The notes: a model not told the origin generated them from the sequence alone. A DNA stretch of 64,000 nt from Trabulsiella odontotermitis (GCF_030053895.1 NZ_CP125781.1:558001-622000), one strand, 5' to 3'. Shown: positions 16,275 to 27,100, counted from the first letter of the stretch. Made by a program: numbers and translations.

Positions 16275-17591
16275 TCAGGTACGTTCATAAACCAGACGGC
16301 CATCGACATACGTGCGATAAATCGAGCGATCGTCGCCCAGGGTAATCATGACGAACAGCTTGTCGATGAGAGACGCCGAGTTGTCGTAGCGCAGCTGTTG
16401 TAGCGGCGTTGCGGTCGGCTCCAGCACGACAAAATCGGCCTCTTTGCCTGGATGGAAATTGCCAATACAGTCATCGAGACCCAGCGAGCGGGCACCGCCC
16501 AGCGTCGCCAGATAAAACGCTTCATATGCTGACAACCGGCATCCCTGAAGCTGCATGACTTTGTAGGCTTCGTTCAGCGTTTGCAGCATATTGAAGGTGG
16601 TGCCTGCGCCGATGTCAGTCCCGACGCCCACGGCGACTTTCTTGTGCCAGGCTTTTTGCAGATTGAACAATCCACTGCCGAGGTACAGGTTGGAGGTCGG
16701 GCAGAAAGCGATGGAGGAATGCGTGTGGCTCAGGCAGTCCCACTCTTTCTCTTCCAGATGTACGCAGTGAGCAAACACGGATCTTTTCCCCGTCAGCCCG
16801 TAGTGGTGGTAAACGTCGAGGTAGCCCTCCCGCTCCGGGAACAGTTCTTTGACCCAGGCAATTTCTTCCACGTTTTCACTGAGATGCGTATGCACCCAGG
16901 TGTCGGGAAATTCTTCGCGCAGTTTACGGGCCATTTCTAATTGTTCGGGTGTGGAAGTGGGGGCGAAGCGCGGCGTGATGGCGTAGAGCAAACGGCCATT
17001 TTTATGCCAGCGTTCAATCAGCGCTTTGCTTTGCTGATAGCTCGATTCGGCGTCATCCAGCAGATATTCCGGCGCGTTGCGGTCCATCATCACCTTGCCG
17101 GCAATCAGTCGCATATTGATGTGGCTGGCCGCCTCAAACAGCGCATCCACCGACTGCGGGTGCACAGTACCGAATACCAGCGCCGTGGTGGTGCCGTTGC
17201 GCAGCAACTGTTTGAGGAAAAACGCGGACATTTCCCGGGCGTAGTCGAGATCGGCATAGCGCTGTTCCGTCGGGAACGTATGTTTGCTCAGCCATTCCAG
17301 CAACTGTTCGCCGTAGGCGCCGACCATTTCGCATTGCGGATAATGGATGTGGGTATCGACGAAGCCCGGCACAACCAGCTTACCGCGGTAGTCACGAATG
17401 CGAACGCTGGTGGGGACGCGGGATTTTCCGTCCTGCCACTCGCCAAACCATTCTACTTTTCCGTTACGAACCAGTAGTAAGCCATCCTCAATAAAACGCA
17501 GTGCGGATTCGATCTCTTCGGGATGTTCCACCGCACGGGTGACATCGAGAAACGCGCCGCGAATGGCTTTAATGGTGTGTTCTCCTGACAT
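16275..17591 (-). CDS. guaD: Guanine deaminase
   Basis: This zinc amidohydrolase converts guanine to xanthine and ammonia. It has 438 residues and is collinear with E. coli GuaD. Metal ligands are visible: His81 and His83 in VDTHIHYPQ, a His in WVHTHLSEN, a His in VFAHCVHLEE and an Asp in GVGTDIGAG. The substrate-pocket segment ITPRFAPTSTPEQ is that of bacterial guanine deaminases. It sits 14 bases after xanQ and 32 before ghxQ, so one transcript would provide guanine entry, deamination and xanthine transport. It connects guanine to the molybdenum hydroxylases elsewhere in the window. Confidence 0.96.
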   Translation of the reverse strand: MSGEHTIKAIRGAFLDVTRAVEHPEEIESALRFIEDGLLLVRNGKVEWFGEWQDGKSRVPTSVRIRDYRGKLVVPGFVDTHIHYPQCEMVGAYGEQLLEWLSKHTFPTEQRYADLDYAREMSAFFLKQLLRNGTTTALVFGTVHPQSVDALFEAASHINMRLIAGKVMMDRNAPEYLLDDAESSYQQSKALIERWHKNGRLLYAITPRFAPTSTPEQLEMARKLREEFPDTWVHTHLSENVEEIAWVKELFPEREGYLDVYHHYGLTGKRSVFAHCVHLEEKEWDCLSHTHSSIAFCPTSNLYLGSGLFNLQKAWHKKVAVGVGTDIGAGTTFNMLQTLNEAYKVMQLQGCRLSAYEAFYLATLGGARSLGLDDCIGNFHPGKEADFVVLEPTATPLQQLRYDNSASLIDKLFVMITLGDDRSIYRTYVDGRLVYERT

Positions 17592-17605
17592 ACATAAGTC
17601 CTTAG

Positions 17606-19000
17606 TTATTCCAGTTCATTGATGCTGGTGGTGGCGGCTTTGGGCTCATCGCGTCTGAGCGGGATGAGCAGGTTGAGCGCAATCGCCGTCAGCCCTCCGG
17701 CACAGATGGGATTTTCAACCAGCACGTAAAGTGATGCGGGCAACACCTGAAAGATGGCGGGATCGTAAGAGACGCCAAGGCCCAGCCCTAAAGAGGTGGC
17801 GACGATCAGCGTTTCCCGGCGCCGCAGCCCGTTGGAGATGATGATGCGGATCCCGGCGATGGCGATCATTGAGAACATCAGCGTCATGGCACCGCCAAGC
17901 ACCGGCGACGGGATCGTTGTGAAGAATCGCCCGATCCCCGGAAACAAGCCGAGCACGATCAGCATGATGGCGATAAAGCGCCCGACGTAGCGCGACGCGA
18001 CGCCGGTCATCTGGATCACGCCGTTGTTTTGCGCAAAGGTGGTGAGCGGCAGGGAGCCGAGCGCGGAGGCGATGACGGAAACCAGCCCGTCCGCCAGCAC
18101 ACCGCCTTTCAGGCGCGATTCATACTCTTCGCCTTTGATCGGCCGCTGCGACACCATCGCGGTGGCGGTGATATCACCTACTGCTTCCAGCACGCTCAAC
18201 AAATAGATGGTGCCGACCACCAGGAAGTGATGGAAATTAAAGGAAAAACCATACTTGAACGGCTGCGGCACGGTAATAATGGGTAAATCCCGCAGGCTGC
18301 TGAAATCCACCATCCCGAGGAAAAACGAGACCACATAGCCCACCAGTAAACCGATGGCGATCCCGCTCATACGCAGTAACGGACTGCGCATGCAATTGAA
18401 CCCAATGACCACCAGCAGGACCAGCAGACCGACGCCGATATTCTGATAGTTGCCAAACGTGCCGCTGCTTTTTGCCGCAAAGCCGCCGCCGAAATCGATG
18501 ATGCCGACTTTGATTAGGCTCAGGCCGATCATCAACACCACAATGCCGCTGACGGTGGGTGTAATGACGCGCCGGAGATAGGGAAGAATAAACGACGAGC
18601 CGACCACCAGAAACGCCCCGACGAACGAGACGCCCAGCAGGGACGACATAATTAACTCTTCATGTAATCCGTCGCTTTTCATACTGCTGCCGAGCGCAAT
18701 CATCACGGTCACGAAAGAAAAATTGACCGACTGGATCGACAGTAACCCGGAGCCGATGCAGCCATAGCGATGGACCTGCAGCCAGGTGCCCACACCGGAG
18801 GCAATCATCGCCATCGACACCAGATAAGCAGTGGTATCGGTCGAGAGTTGTAATGCAGTACCGACAATAAGCGCCGGGGTGACCATGGGCACAAAGATGG
18901 CAAGCAAATGAGTAATTGCGCCAATCAGGCTCTGGTTTACGGGCGGCTTATCTTCCAGCTGATAAATAAGATCTGAATCAGTTCGGGTAATATCAGACAT
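17606..19000 (-). CDS. xanQ: Xanthine permease XanQ
   Basis: This is a high-affinity proton:xanthine symporter of the nucleobase:cation symporter-2 family. It has 464 residues (E. coli 466), highly similar throughout. Key features are the TM1 His in LIGAITHLLAIFVP, the TM8 region LSVLEAVGDITATAMVS with its essential Glu, and the TM10 signature TFAQNNGVIQMTGVASR. Strong ribosome-site sequence (AGGAAGGAG) precedes the ATG. It is the first gene of the xanQ-guaD-ghxQ operon. The promoter must lie in the 168 bases between it and the end of xdhD. Confidence 0.96.
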   Translation of the reverse strand: MSDITRTDSDLIYQLEDKPPVNQSLIGAITHLLAIFVPMVTPALIVGTALQLSTDTTAYLVSMAMIASGVGTWLQVHRYGCIGSGLLSIQSVNFSFVTVMIALGSSMKSDGLHEELIMSSLLGVSFVGAFLVVGSSFILPYLRRVITPTVSGIVVLMIGLSLIKVGIIDFGGGFAAKSSGTFGNYQNIGVGLLVLLVVIGFNCMRSPLLRMSGIAIGLLVGYVVSFFLGMVDFSSLRDLPIITVPQPFKYGFSFNFHHFLVVGTIYLLSVLEAVGDITATAMVSQRPIKGEEYESRLKGGVLADGLVSVIASALGSLPLTTFAQNNGVIQMTGVASRYVGRFIAIMLIVLGLFPGIGRFFTTIPSPVLGGAMTLMFSMIAIAGIRIIISNGLRRRETLIVATSLGLGLGVSYDPAIFQVLPASLYVLVENPICAGGLTAIALNLLIPLRRDEPKAATTSINELE

Positions 19001-19143
19001 CCCTTTACTCCTTCCTGGTAAATTTGATTATCTGATTCAACTGATAACTATCTGCTAGCCAGTAACAGCGTCATACCGAGGGCAGACAGCCCTGTGAATT
19101 CATGTCATGTGGTCATCAGCCATGGGCTGACGGTGGTTGTGTT

Positions 19144-19162
19144 GGGGCCGCAGCGCGGCCCC
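19144..19162 (-). terminator. GC-rich hairpin after xdhD
   Basis: An 8-bp perfect stem (GGGGCCGC / GCGGCCCC) with a 3-base loop lies just downstream of the xdhD stop, between xdhD and the start of xanQ. No T run follows on the minus strand, so it may slow or end transcription only partly, or protect the 3' end. Confidence 0.55.
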
Positions 19163-19168
19163 GCGTGG

Positions 19169-22039
19169 TTACAGTTTTCCAAGTGCGGTGAGTATTTTCT
19201 CCGGTGTGAAATGCCATTCACGCAGCCACACGCCGCAGGCGTCATGGATGGCGGTGGCAATCGACGGTGCGGCGCCGTTGACGCCGATTTCAGAGATAGA
19301 CTTGGCGCCATACGGGCCAACCTTGTCATCACTCGGTACCAGCACGGCACGGAAATCGCGCGGAATATCGCCGATTTTGGGTGCGCCGTAGCTGCGCAGA
19401 TCGCGGGTGATCGGGTGCCCTTCGTCGTCGTAGAGGATCTCTTCTGACAGACTGTGACCGATGGCGCGCAAGGAGGCGCCGTAGATTTGCCCCAACGCCA
19501 GATCCGGGTTAACCGGCGTTCCGCAGTCGAGCAGGGCATAGAACTTCTCAAGGCGGATTTCGCCGCTGCGCAGGTTCACTGCCACTTCTGCGAAATTAGC
19601 GCCATACGGGAAAGCGAAATCCGGTGTGATGTAACACGCCGATGCTACCAGCGAGCCAAAGCCGGTGCCGGTTTCGCCTTTATGGGCGATCTCGGCAAAG
19701 CTGACTTCGCCGCGTTGACCGCGCACGATCCCGGGTGCCACCAGCACCACATCTTCCAGGGGCTCGCCGATCATCTGCGCGCCGTGGAACAGGATTTTCT
19801 CGCGCAGATTTTCTGCCGCCATCCGCGCCGCGTTGCCGGAGAAGCAGGTGCCTGACGAGGCGTACGCGCCTTTATCAAACAGCCCGTGGTCGGTGTCGCC
19901 GGAGATGACATGCACATCGGCCAGCGGGCAGTGCAACACTTCCGCCGACAGTTTGGCGACGACGGTATCCAGCCCGGTACCGATGTCCGCTCCACCGGAA
20001 TGGACGATAAAGGTGCCGTCTGATTCCAGCTTGATCATACAGTTAGCCTGGTCGATATCCGGGATCCCTGATTTCTGCATGATGATCGCGACGCCGCGCC
20101 CGATGCGCCAGTCGCCGTCGTGCGGTTTCGGCGAATCCCACTGGATCAGTTCACGCCCCTGACGGAGGATCTCTTCCAGCGCGCAACTGGCGGCAGTAGG
20201 CACCGACGTCGGCGCTTTTCCCTCACCGATCGCGCCAAGGATTTTCAGCGGCTGACCTTCATGCACGCGGTTACGTTCGATAATCTCCAGTTGATCGATA
20301 TTCAACTGTTCGGCCAGTTCCGCCAGCGCCATGGTGATGGCGAAGTTGCCTTTCGGCGCGCCATAACCCTGATACGCGCCAGCCGGGCACATATTGCTGT
20401 AGTAAGTGGTGACCTGGAAATCGACGTTATCGCAAGGGTACAGTGGCAGCGACAGCGCCGGGCCGTTGGATGGCACAGTAAGCGAGTGGTTGCCAAACGG
20501 GCCGGTATTGGCGCGGAAATCCATGCTGATCGCCGTCAGACGACCATCTTTTTTGGCGCCCAGTTTGACCGTCACTTTCGCCACGTGGCGCGACGTGTTG
20601 GCAATAAATTCTTCTTCGCGGGTATAGCGGAAATAAACCGGACGCCCGGTAACGCAGGTGGCCCAGGCGCAGACTTCTTCCAGCAGGATATCCTGCTTCG
20701 AGCCAAAGCCGCCGCCGACGCGTTCTTTAATCACGTGGACTTTGTTCTGCTTCATGCCGACGATGCGCGCCACCTGACGGCGGACATGCCACGGCACCTG
20801 TGTGGACGCGTGGATCACCAGACGATCGCCATCCATGCGGGTAAAGCAGATGTGCGGTTCCGTCGGGCACTGCTGCGCCTGCGTGGAGCGGTAGGTGCGC
20901 TCGATAATCACGTCCGCTTCGGCGAAGCCGCGTTCCATATCGCCGATGTGGCCGTGCAGACTGGCGGCGATGTTTTTGCGCGGACGGGAGCCGATCGGGA
21001 AGTTGATGATCATGTGCTCGCCGCGCTGTGCCGCGTGACGGTTGTCCTCTTCCAGCGTATCGGGGGCGCCCGCCACGTAGATGACCGGTTCGTCATGCAC
21101 CACAGGCGCATCGTCTTCCATGGCCTCATCAATGGACATCACCGGTTTCAGCAGCTCATATTCCACCTCGATAAGCTTCAGCGCGGCGAGGGCAATCTCT
21201 TCACTTTCCGCCACCACGGCGGCGATGCGATCCCCGACATGGCGCAGCTTTTTGCTGAACATGCGTCTGTCGAGCGGTGACGGCTCAGGGGCGCTTTGCC
21301 CGCCCGGCGTGTAGTAAATATCCGGGCAGTTCAGGTGCGTAATGACGTGAACGACGCCGGGCATGGCTTCGGCTTTGCTGACGTCAAGACGGGTGATAAT
21401 GGCGTGCGGGTGCGGGCTGCGCAGCATCTTAATCACGCAGGCGTCCGGGGTGATCCTGTCCTCAACGTAGCAGGGTTTCGCCTGTACCATTTTGGCGGCG
21501 TCGGATTTCGGGTGCACTTTGCCGATCAGGGCCAGATCATCGCGGAACGTTGGCGCATAGTGAGCCGCAAGCTGCGGGTTTTCCTTACGTGCCACGGCCA
21601 GTTCGATGACCTGATAAAACTGCTGATAGCCCGCATCGCGGCTGAACAGCCCGGAAAGGGCATCATCAATTTCTTCGCGAGTGGGGTTGGCAATTCTCTC
21701 CAGCAGATCGGTGATGATCAGCGCTGCCGCGGGATCGTTAAAGCCGGACTGCACCACGCCAACATCGACCATCGCCTGTTGTACCAGGCTCAGCTGATTC
21801 CAGCTTCCCAGTGATTCGGCAGTGATCACCGTTGCGCGATCCAGTTGTGCGGCGATCAGCAGCGAGGCGTTAACGATACGGCCGTTAAACAGGATGGCAT
21901 CGGAACCGGCGAAACCAAACCCGTCGTCGCTGTTGCGCACGGAGTGCATGCCGAGCGAGAACAACAGGCGCTGGACGTTTTCCCCTGGCGTCACTTTCAG
22001 CTCTCGTGCGCCGCCATTCAGAGTGAAATGAATGATCAT
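19169..22039 (-). CDS. xdhD: Molybdenum hydroxylase XdhD, putative selenium-dependent purine hydroxylase
   Basis: This is the large molybdopterin subunit of a xanthine-dehydrogenase-family enzyme. It has 956 residues, identical in length to E. coli XdhD. Residues 1-160 have the outline of a [2Fe-2S] two-domain subunit, but every cluster cysteine is replaced: VRNSDDGFGFAGSDA where XdhC has KQGCCVGECGACTV, and VQSGFNDPAA where XdhC has VQCGFCTPGL. The catalytic part follows, with VGGGFGSKQD, QGYGAPKG, GGADIGTGLD and a C-terminal KSISEIGVNG carrying the general-base Glu. It overlaps ygfM (ATGA), which supplies the FAD domain. It is required for urate breakdown in studied relatives; whether it reduces urate or oxidises purines here is not shown by sequence. 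Confidence 0.95.
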   Translation of the reverse strand: MIIHFTLNGGARELKVTPGENVQRLLFSLGMHSVRNSDDGFGFAGSDAILFNGRIVNASLLIAAQLDRATVITAESLGSWNQLSLVQQAMVDVGVVQSGFNDPAAALIITDLLERIANPTREEIDDALSGLFSRDAGYQQFYQVIELAVARKENPQLAAHYAPTFRDDLALIGKVHPKSDAAKMVQAKPCYVEDRITPDACVIKMLRSPHPHAIITRLDVSKAEAMPGVVHVITHLNCPDIYYTPGGQSAPEPSPLDRRMFSKKLRHVGDRIAAVVAESEEIALAALKLIEVEYELLKPVMSIDEAMEDDAPVVHDEPVIYVAGAPDTLEEDNRHAAQRGEHMIINFPIGSRPRKNIAASLHGHIGDMERGFAEADVIIERTYRSTQAQQCPTEPHICFTRMDGDRLVIHASTQVPWHVRRQVARIVGMKQNKVHVIKERVGGGFGSKQDILLEEVCAWATCVTGRPVYFRYTREEEFIANTSRHVAKVTVKLGAKKDGRLTAISMDFRANTGPFGNHSLTVPSNGPALSLPLYPCDNVDFQVTTYYSNMCPAGAYQGYGAPKGNFAITMALAELAEQLNIDQLEIIERNRVHEGQPLKILGAIGEGKAPTSVPTAASCALEEILRQGRELIQWDSPKPHDGDWRIGRGVAIIMQKSGIPDIDQANCMIKLESDGTFIVHSGGADIGTGLDTVVAKLSAEVLHCPLADVHVISGDTDHGLFDKGAYASSGTCFSGNAARMAAENLREKILFHGAQMIGEPLEDVVLVAPGIVRGQRGEVSFAEIAHKGETGTGFGSLVASACYITPDFAFPYGANFAEVAVNLRSGEIRLEKFYALLDCGTPVNPDLALGQIYGASLRAIGHSLSEEILYDDEGHPITRDLRSYGAPKIGDIPRDFRAVLVPSDDKVGPYGAKSISEIGVNGAAPSIATAIHDACGVWLREWHFTPEKILTALGKL

Positions 22040-22815
22040 GCTAATTCTTCTCCCATCTGCTGACAGTCGGCGTAGAGATCCGCCACGACAACGCCAGCGA
22101 TATAGCGTTTGTAGGCGACGCTGCCGCGAATGTCCTCTCGCGGGAATACGGCGGTGCGAACGGCCATTTCCAGGGCTTCGCCTTCCAGTTGCTGTGCTTC
22201 GACGTCACGCAATCGGATCGGGATATCAGCAACGCCATCCAGCGCGATACGCGTTTCGCCATCATCGGTAAGGGCTACGGCCGCCGTAATCACGGAGAGC
22301 CCGGCATGTGAACGGCTGATCCTGCGGGTCGCGCAGGCGCGGAAAGGATCGTGAATGATGATTTCCGTTAACAACTGGTCGTCAGGCGAGGCAAGCCAGG
22401 CTTCCAGCGGTAAAGTTTCGCCATTGGCGAAAACCAGTAAGGCATCCAGCGCCAGTAAAACCGGCAGCAGCACCGACTCTTCCTGACGCGCAGCGATCTC
22501 GCCGCCGAGGGTCGACTGATTTCGCAGATGGCGGGAGTCGATGAATCCCAGCGCGTCGTGCAGGGCGTCAGGAATAAAATGCAGTTCTCGCAACGTCTGG
22601 AGCCGGGTCATGAGGCCAATACGCAGGCAGCCGTTATCCCAGTCCGCCCAGTCAAGCGACAGGTCTTCGAGGGCAATCGCGATGCGTTTGTCCGTGCGGC
22701 CTGGCGTTGCGTTGAGCTTGCTGCCACCGGCAAACCAGACAGCCTGCTCTTTGTAGTGGCGTTTCAACTCCAGTGCCTGTTCGATGGAGTCTGGTCGGAA
22801 AAATTGCTCTAACAT
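22036..22815 (-). CDS. ygfM: FAD-binding subunit YgfM of a molybdenum hydroxylase
   Basis: This is the FAD subunit expected to partner XdhD. It has 259 residues, as in E. coli. It starts with the PCMH-type FAD fold (FFRPDSIEQALELKRHYKEQAVWFAGGSKLN). The middle motif (RNQSTLGGEIAARQEESVLLPVLLAL) matches the TIGGNI-type segment of xanthine dehydrogenase FAD subunits, with Leu for Ile. It ends with the C-terminal CO-dehydrogenase-flavoprotein domain (RGSVAYKRYIAGVV). Together with XdhD it lacks a Cys-containing iron-sulfur domain. Electrons would therefore have to pass directly between the FAD and another carrier such as YgfK. It is 48 bases after ssnA. Confidence 0.93.
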   Translation of the reverse strand: MLEQFFRPDSIEQALELKRHYKEQAVWFAGGSKLNATPGRTDKRIAIALEDLSLDWADWDNGCLRIGLMTRLQTLRELHFIPDALHDALGFIDSRHLRNQSTLGGEIAARQEESVLLPVLLALDALLVFANGETLPLEAWLASPDDQLLTEIIIHDPFRACATRRISRSHAGLSVITAAVALTDDGETRIALDGVADIPIRLRDVEAQQLEGEALEMAVRTAVFPREDIRGSVAYKRYIAGVVVADLYADCQQMGEELA

Positions 22816-22863
22816 GATTCATCCTCTTCGGCTCCTCCCCGCGGCGGGCGGGGAGGGACAGGG

Positions 22864-24192
22864 TTAGTTCAGCGCATCCATGCGTTGCCATAGCCGGGCG
22901 GCAACCTTCCGGGCTTCGGCAAAGATGGGTTCACAGTCAAAGGTGAACTGTCGGTCCTCGTAGACCATCGCGCCGTTGACCATCACGCTATTCACGCTGC
23001 TGGCGCCGAGGCCAAACGCGATATGCCCGGCAATGTTTTCCGCGATAAGCGGCGTCGGGGAGGTGTAATCGCAGATCGTCAGATCGGCTTTGTAGCCCGC
23101 TTCCAGACGGCCAAATTTGGCGTGGAAATTGCGGCTCAACAGGGCGTTGCCGTTGCTCAGCGCGCGGGCAAAGCTGTCTGGCCATAACGGGCCGCCAGCA
23201 TCGCGGTGTTTGAAGAAAGCGAATTTCATCTCTTCAAACATGTCCGAGCCGATACCGTCCGTCCCCAGCGCGAGGTTGCGGATTTGCGTCAGATGAGGGT
23301 TGTAACCGACCTGGTTGTTCATGTTGGAACGGGCGTTATGCACCAGGAAACCGTCGTGGTCATTGAGCAGACGAATGTCGTTCTCAGAAAGATAAAGACC
23401 GTGCGCGACCAGCGTTTTACTGTTGAGCAGGTCATAGTCGGCCAGTCTTTCCAGCAGATCTTTGCCGTAATGATGGTGGCTGTGGGAGACGTCGTAGCGG
23501 TCTTCTGCCGCATGGATATGCAAGCCGCGATCCGTCACTTTGACTGCTTCACGCAGCATCGACAATCCCTCGTCGGAGACGGTGAACGGTGCATGGGCGC
23601 CGATATGCGCCTCCACCAGCCACGGCTCACTGCCTTTTTCACGTGCGCTGTCGATTTCACGGGCGAAGCGGATGTTCTCTTCCACGCCCGCCTGCTGTTC
23701 CTTCAGACCGCTGTTGCGATCCGTAGTTTCGAAACAGGTGATGCCGCGCAGCCCCACTTTGAGGAATGCGTTACGCAACTGGCTTAGCGAGCCCGCAATA
23801 TAATTCGGTGAGGCGTGGTGATCGATAACCGCTGTACATCCGCTGCGGATGGCCTCAATGGAGCACACCAGTCCGCTGTAATACAGGGATTCTTCATCCA
23901 GCGCGCGATCAAGCTTCCACCACAGATTTTTGAGCGTGGAGATGAAGTCCGGGCAGGGGGCAATGTTGGCTTGAATGCCGCGCGATAATCCGGAGTAAAA
24001 ATGGTTATGCGAGCAGACAATGCCCGGCATCACCAGGCGGCCATGCATCTCTTTTACCTGTGCCTGCGGATAGCGCTGGCTAAGGCCGGGGCCAATGTCG
24101 TGGAGGATATCGCCTTCAATGGCGATATCAACGTTTTCCATGACCATGGCCGGATAGAGCTGTGCGGCGGTGACATTTTTCAAAATTAACAT
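22864..24192 (-). CDS. ssnA: Putative aminohydrolase SsnA
   Basis: This is a metal-dependent amidohydrolase of the AtzA/TrzN/guanine-deaminase superfamily. It has 442 residues, the same as E. coli SsnA. Metal ligands are His62 and His64 in VCSHNHFYSG, a His in VEAHIGAHAPF, a His near LHIHAAED, a His in LVAHGLYLSE and an Asp in LGTDGIGSDMFEE. It lies 2 bases after ygfK, indicating coupled translation. Homologues are required for anaerobic urate use in gut bacteria, where it probably opens or deaminates a reduced purine intermediate. The precise substrate is not settled by sequence. Confidence 0.94.
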   Translation of the reverse strand: MLILKNVTAAQLYPAMVMENVDIAIEGDILHDIGPGLSQRYPQAQVKEMHGRLVMPGIVCSHNHFYSGLSRGIQANIAPCPDFISTLKNLWWKLDRALDEESLYYSGLVCSIEAIRSGCTAVIDHHASPNYIAGSLSQLRNAFLKVGLRGITCFETTDRNSGLKEQQAGVEENIRFAREIDSAREKGSEPWLVEAHIGAHAPFTVSDEGLSMLREAVKVTDRGLHIHAAEDRYDVSHSHHHYGKDLLERLADYDLLNSKTLVAHGLYLSENDIRLLNDHDGFLVHNARSNMNNQVGYNPHLTQIRNLALGTDGIGSDMFEEMKFAFFKHRDAGGPLWPDSFARALSNGNALLSRNFHAKFGRLEAGYKADLTICDYTSPTPLIAENIAGHIAFGLGASSVNSVMVNGAMVYEDRQFTFDCEPIFAEARKVAARLWQRMDALN

Positions 24193-24194
24193 GC

Positions 24195-27100
24195 TTATAC
24201 CTCCACGCTGCCGAGCAGATAGTGATGGTGTTGATGCACATGGCTGATGATGCGGCAGGTGGCGTCAAGCTGCGGCGGTACCTGCTCAAAGCTGCCTTGT
24301 TCATCGATATTCAGCACCCAGGTCTGGTTGTCCTGACGGATATGTACGCGCGCATCCTCGACCAGGAAGCCAGGGTTGGTGCTGTTAGCGAAATCCTGAG
24401 GCAGACTGAAAATAGTGAGCTTGTCCTTGTAGGGTTTGCCCTGCCACGGGCAGAACTGCGCGCAGTTGCCGCATTCGTTGCAGTAGGCATCAAGGTGCAG
24501 CGTCTGGAAACGGTTCTGGAACCCCGGCACGGCAATGGAAACGTTGGCGCGGTTTGGACACACATCCACGCATTTGCTGCAGACGTAGTTACATTCCAGA
24601 CAGCGGGAGGCTTCCTGCGCCACGAAGGCGTCGCGGTCGTCTTTATCCACCAGCGCAATGGAGATAGATCCTTTGCGGCGATAGATGTCTGCCGGGTCGA
24701 CGTTGTTCCAGCGTTTGTCGCCGTGATGCGAACGGATGTTTTCCCGCGCAAGAATGACGTCGGTGGCCTTACGGGCGTTGCCGATGGCAGAGACGATTGA
24801 TGACGGGCCGCGTTGCACGTCGCCAATCAGGAAGACGTCTGGCTTGCGGGTTTCGCCGTCAGCGTTGACTTCCGGCCAGCCGCGGGCGTCCAGCGGGACT
24901 CCCATTGCATCCAGCGCATCGGCATCCTGTTGTTCGCCGATAGCGGTGATCAGCGTATCGACCTGCATCGTGCGGGTTTCGTCAGTCTCAACCGGGCGGC
25001 GGCGACCTTTTTCATCGGCCTCGCCCAGTTTCATCACGCGTACGGTCAGCGTACCGTCGCGATCGAATTTTTCCGGGTTGCTGAGGAACTGGAATTCAAC
25101 GCCGTCATGCAGCGCTTCTTCGTACTCTTCGCGCCAGGCAGGCATCTCCTGTAACGAGCGGCGGTAAACGACGGTGGCTTTTTCCACGCCCGGAATGCGA
25201 AGCGCCGTGCGTGCGCAGTCCATTGCGGTGTTCCCGGCACCGACCACCACAACATGTTTGCCGAGCTGTAAGGATTTGCCGAGATTGTAATCACGCAGGA
25301 ACTGCAGTGATTTCCAGACGTTCTGGTTATCGCCCGCCAGTTTCACGCCGCTGTTTTTCGCGGTACCGGTACCGACCAGCACATATCTGAAGCCTTCCTG
25401 CTTGAGTTGATCAACAGTCAGGTGCGGATCGCAGCCGTAAATGATGTTAACGCCGTGGGCAACCACGAAATCAATATCGTGCTGGATGAGCTCACCAGGA
25501 ATACGGAATTGCGGAATGATATTTCTGACCACGCCGCCCGCGTTTTCTTCGCGCTCAAACAGCGTCACCGGGTGCCCGGCACGGGCGAGAAAATAACCCG
25601 CCGCCAGCCCCGCCGGACCAGCGCCAATCACGGCGACCGGGTTCAGCGAACCGGATCCCGCCGGTTTATGCCAGCGCTGCTGATACTCGTTCCAGCCTTT
25701 TTCCAGCGCAACCTTTTTCAGTTCGCGAATGTTCAGCGCGCTGTCGTAGTCGAGACGCGTACAGTTGTACTGACATTGGTGATCGCAAATATGACCGGTG
25801 ATGGCGGGCAGCGCATTGCGCTGATAAATCAACTCCAGCGCATCGGCATAGCGGTGTTCGCCCATCAGATGGATGTATTCCGGGATGTCTTGTTTGATGG
25901 CGCAGGCCGTGACGCACGGCGCCACGTAGCAGTCGGTCATCGGCAGTTTTTCGCCGACGTCGATACGCTCTTCCGGTTTCCAGTGTTTCTGTGTGTATTC
26001 CATGCTGACGGCACGTTCTGCGAGGTCGTTCAGGCGGGCGACGTTAACGTGGTTCATTTCCCAGCCGTCGGCCTGTTCCAGTTCGCGCATGCATTCGCTC
26101 AGGCGCAGATAGCCGCCGGGTTTCAGCAGATCGGTCGCCATGGTGATGGGGCGAATACCGGTTTCGAAAATATCTTTAATCGTGAGCTGGCTGGCGCCAC
26201 CGGAATAAGAGATCGGCAGTTTGCCGTCGAACGCGCGGGAAAGCAGGGCGGCGACGTTAATGGAGAGTGGGAACAGCGCGCGGCCTGACATGTACATTTC
26301 ATCGCCCGGCAGCGCACCTTTATTGTTGATGGTGCCGAGGGTGTTGGTCAGTTTCACGCCAAAGCCGAGCCCTTTCTCTTTCGCCAGCGCCATCAGGCGT
26401 TGCAGCATCTCCAGCGCCTGGCCGATTTTCAGGTCATGCTCGAAGGATTCTTCTTTCAGGCCGACATAATCAAAGCCGCAGGTATCGAGAATTTCACGCA
26501 CCCGCTGATAACCGAGCAGCGTAGGGTTGAGCTTCACAAAGGTGTTAAGCCCTTTCTCTTCCAGCATGTAGCGGCAGATGGCTTCGATTTCGTCCGGCGG
26601 GCAGCCGTGCATAGTCGACAGGGTGACGCCATGGACCATGGTTGCCGGAATGTGCTCCGTGAGCGTTGCGAGCTGGAAGCGGATATCTTCAAGCTGGTGG
26701 CGGCGAAGGAATTCATCATCGCGCAGCCAGCGGTCCAGCGTGTCGCGATAGAGGGCGAATTTCGGATGCGCGGCGGCGTTCATCATGTTGTCGATGAACT
26801 GCTGCATCGGCGGCTGTTTAATACCGTCGAGGTTATAGCCCACGCTCATATTGAAGATGAAGGATTTCCCGGCGCGCGTCGGGGTGAGCGGGAAAATGGT
26901 TTCCAGCAGATGCAGCACAAACCAGGCTTTCAGGTATTCGTCCCAGGCTTTCAGCAGCGTAAATTCGGTGGACCATTCGGTGTTGAAGCACTCGTCTTCA
27001 GCATCGATACACGGTTTTTCCAGCTCCAGCCGATCGAGGATTTGCACCGTTTTCAGTTCAATGAAGCGCCCACCCGTCAGCCATGAGGTAATAATGTTTT

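Noticed and set aside
19020..19080. A sigma-54-like sequence upstream of xanQ (TGGCTAGCAGATAGTT on the minus strand)
   Set aside because: Spacing fits, but both boxes are poor (TGGCTA, TAGTT), so it is well below the six sites reported.
20120..21280. A 386-codon frame antisense to xdhD
   Set aside because: It is a shadow frame opposite a well-matched gene, without domain or ribosome site.
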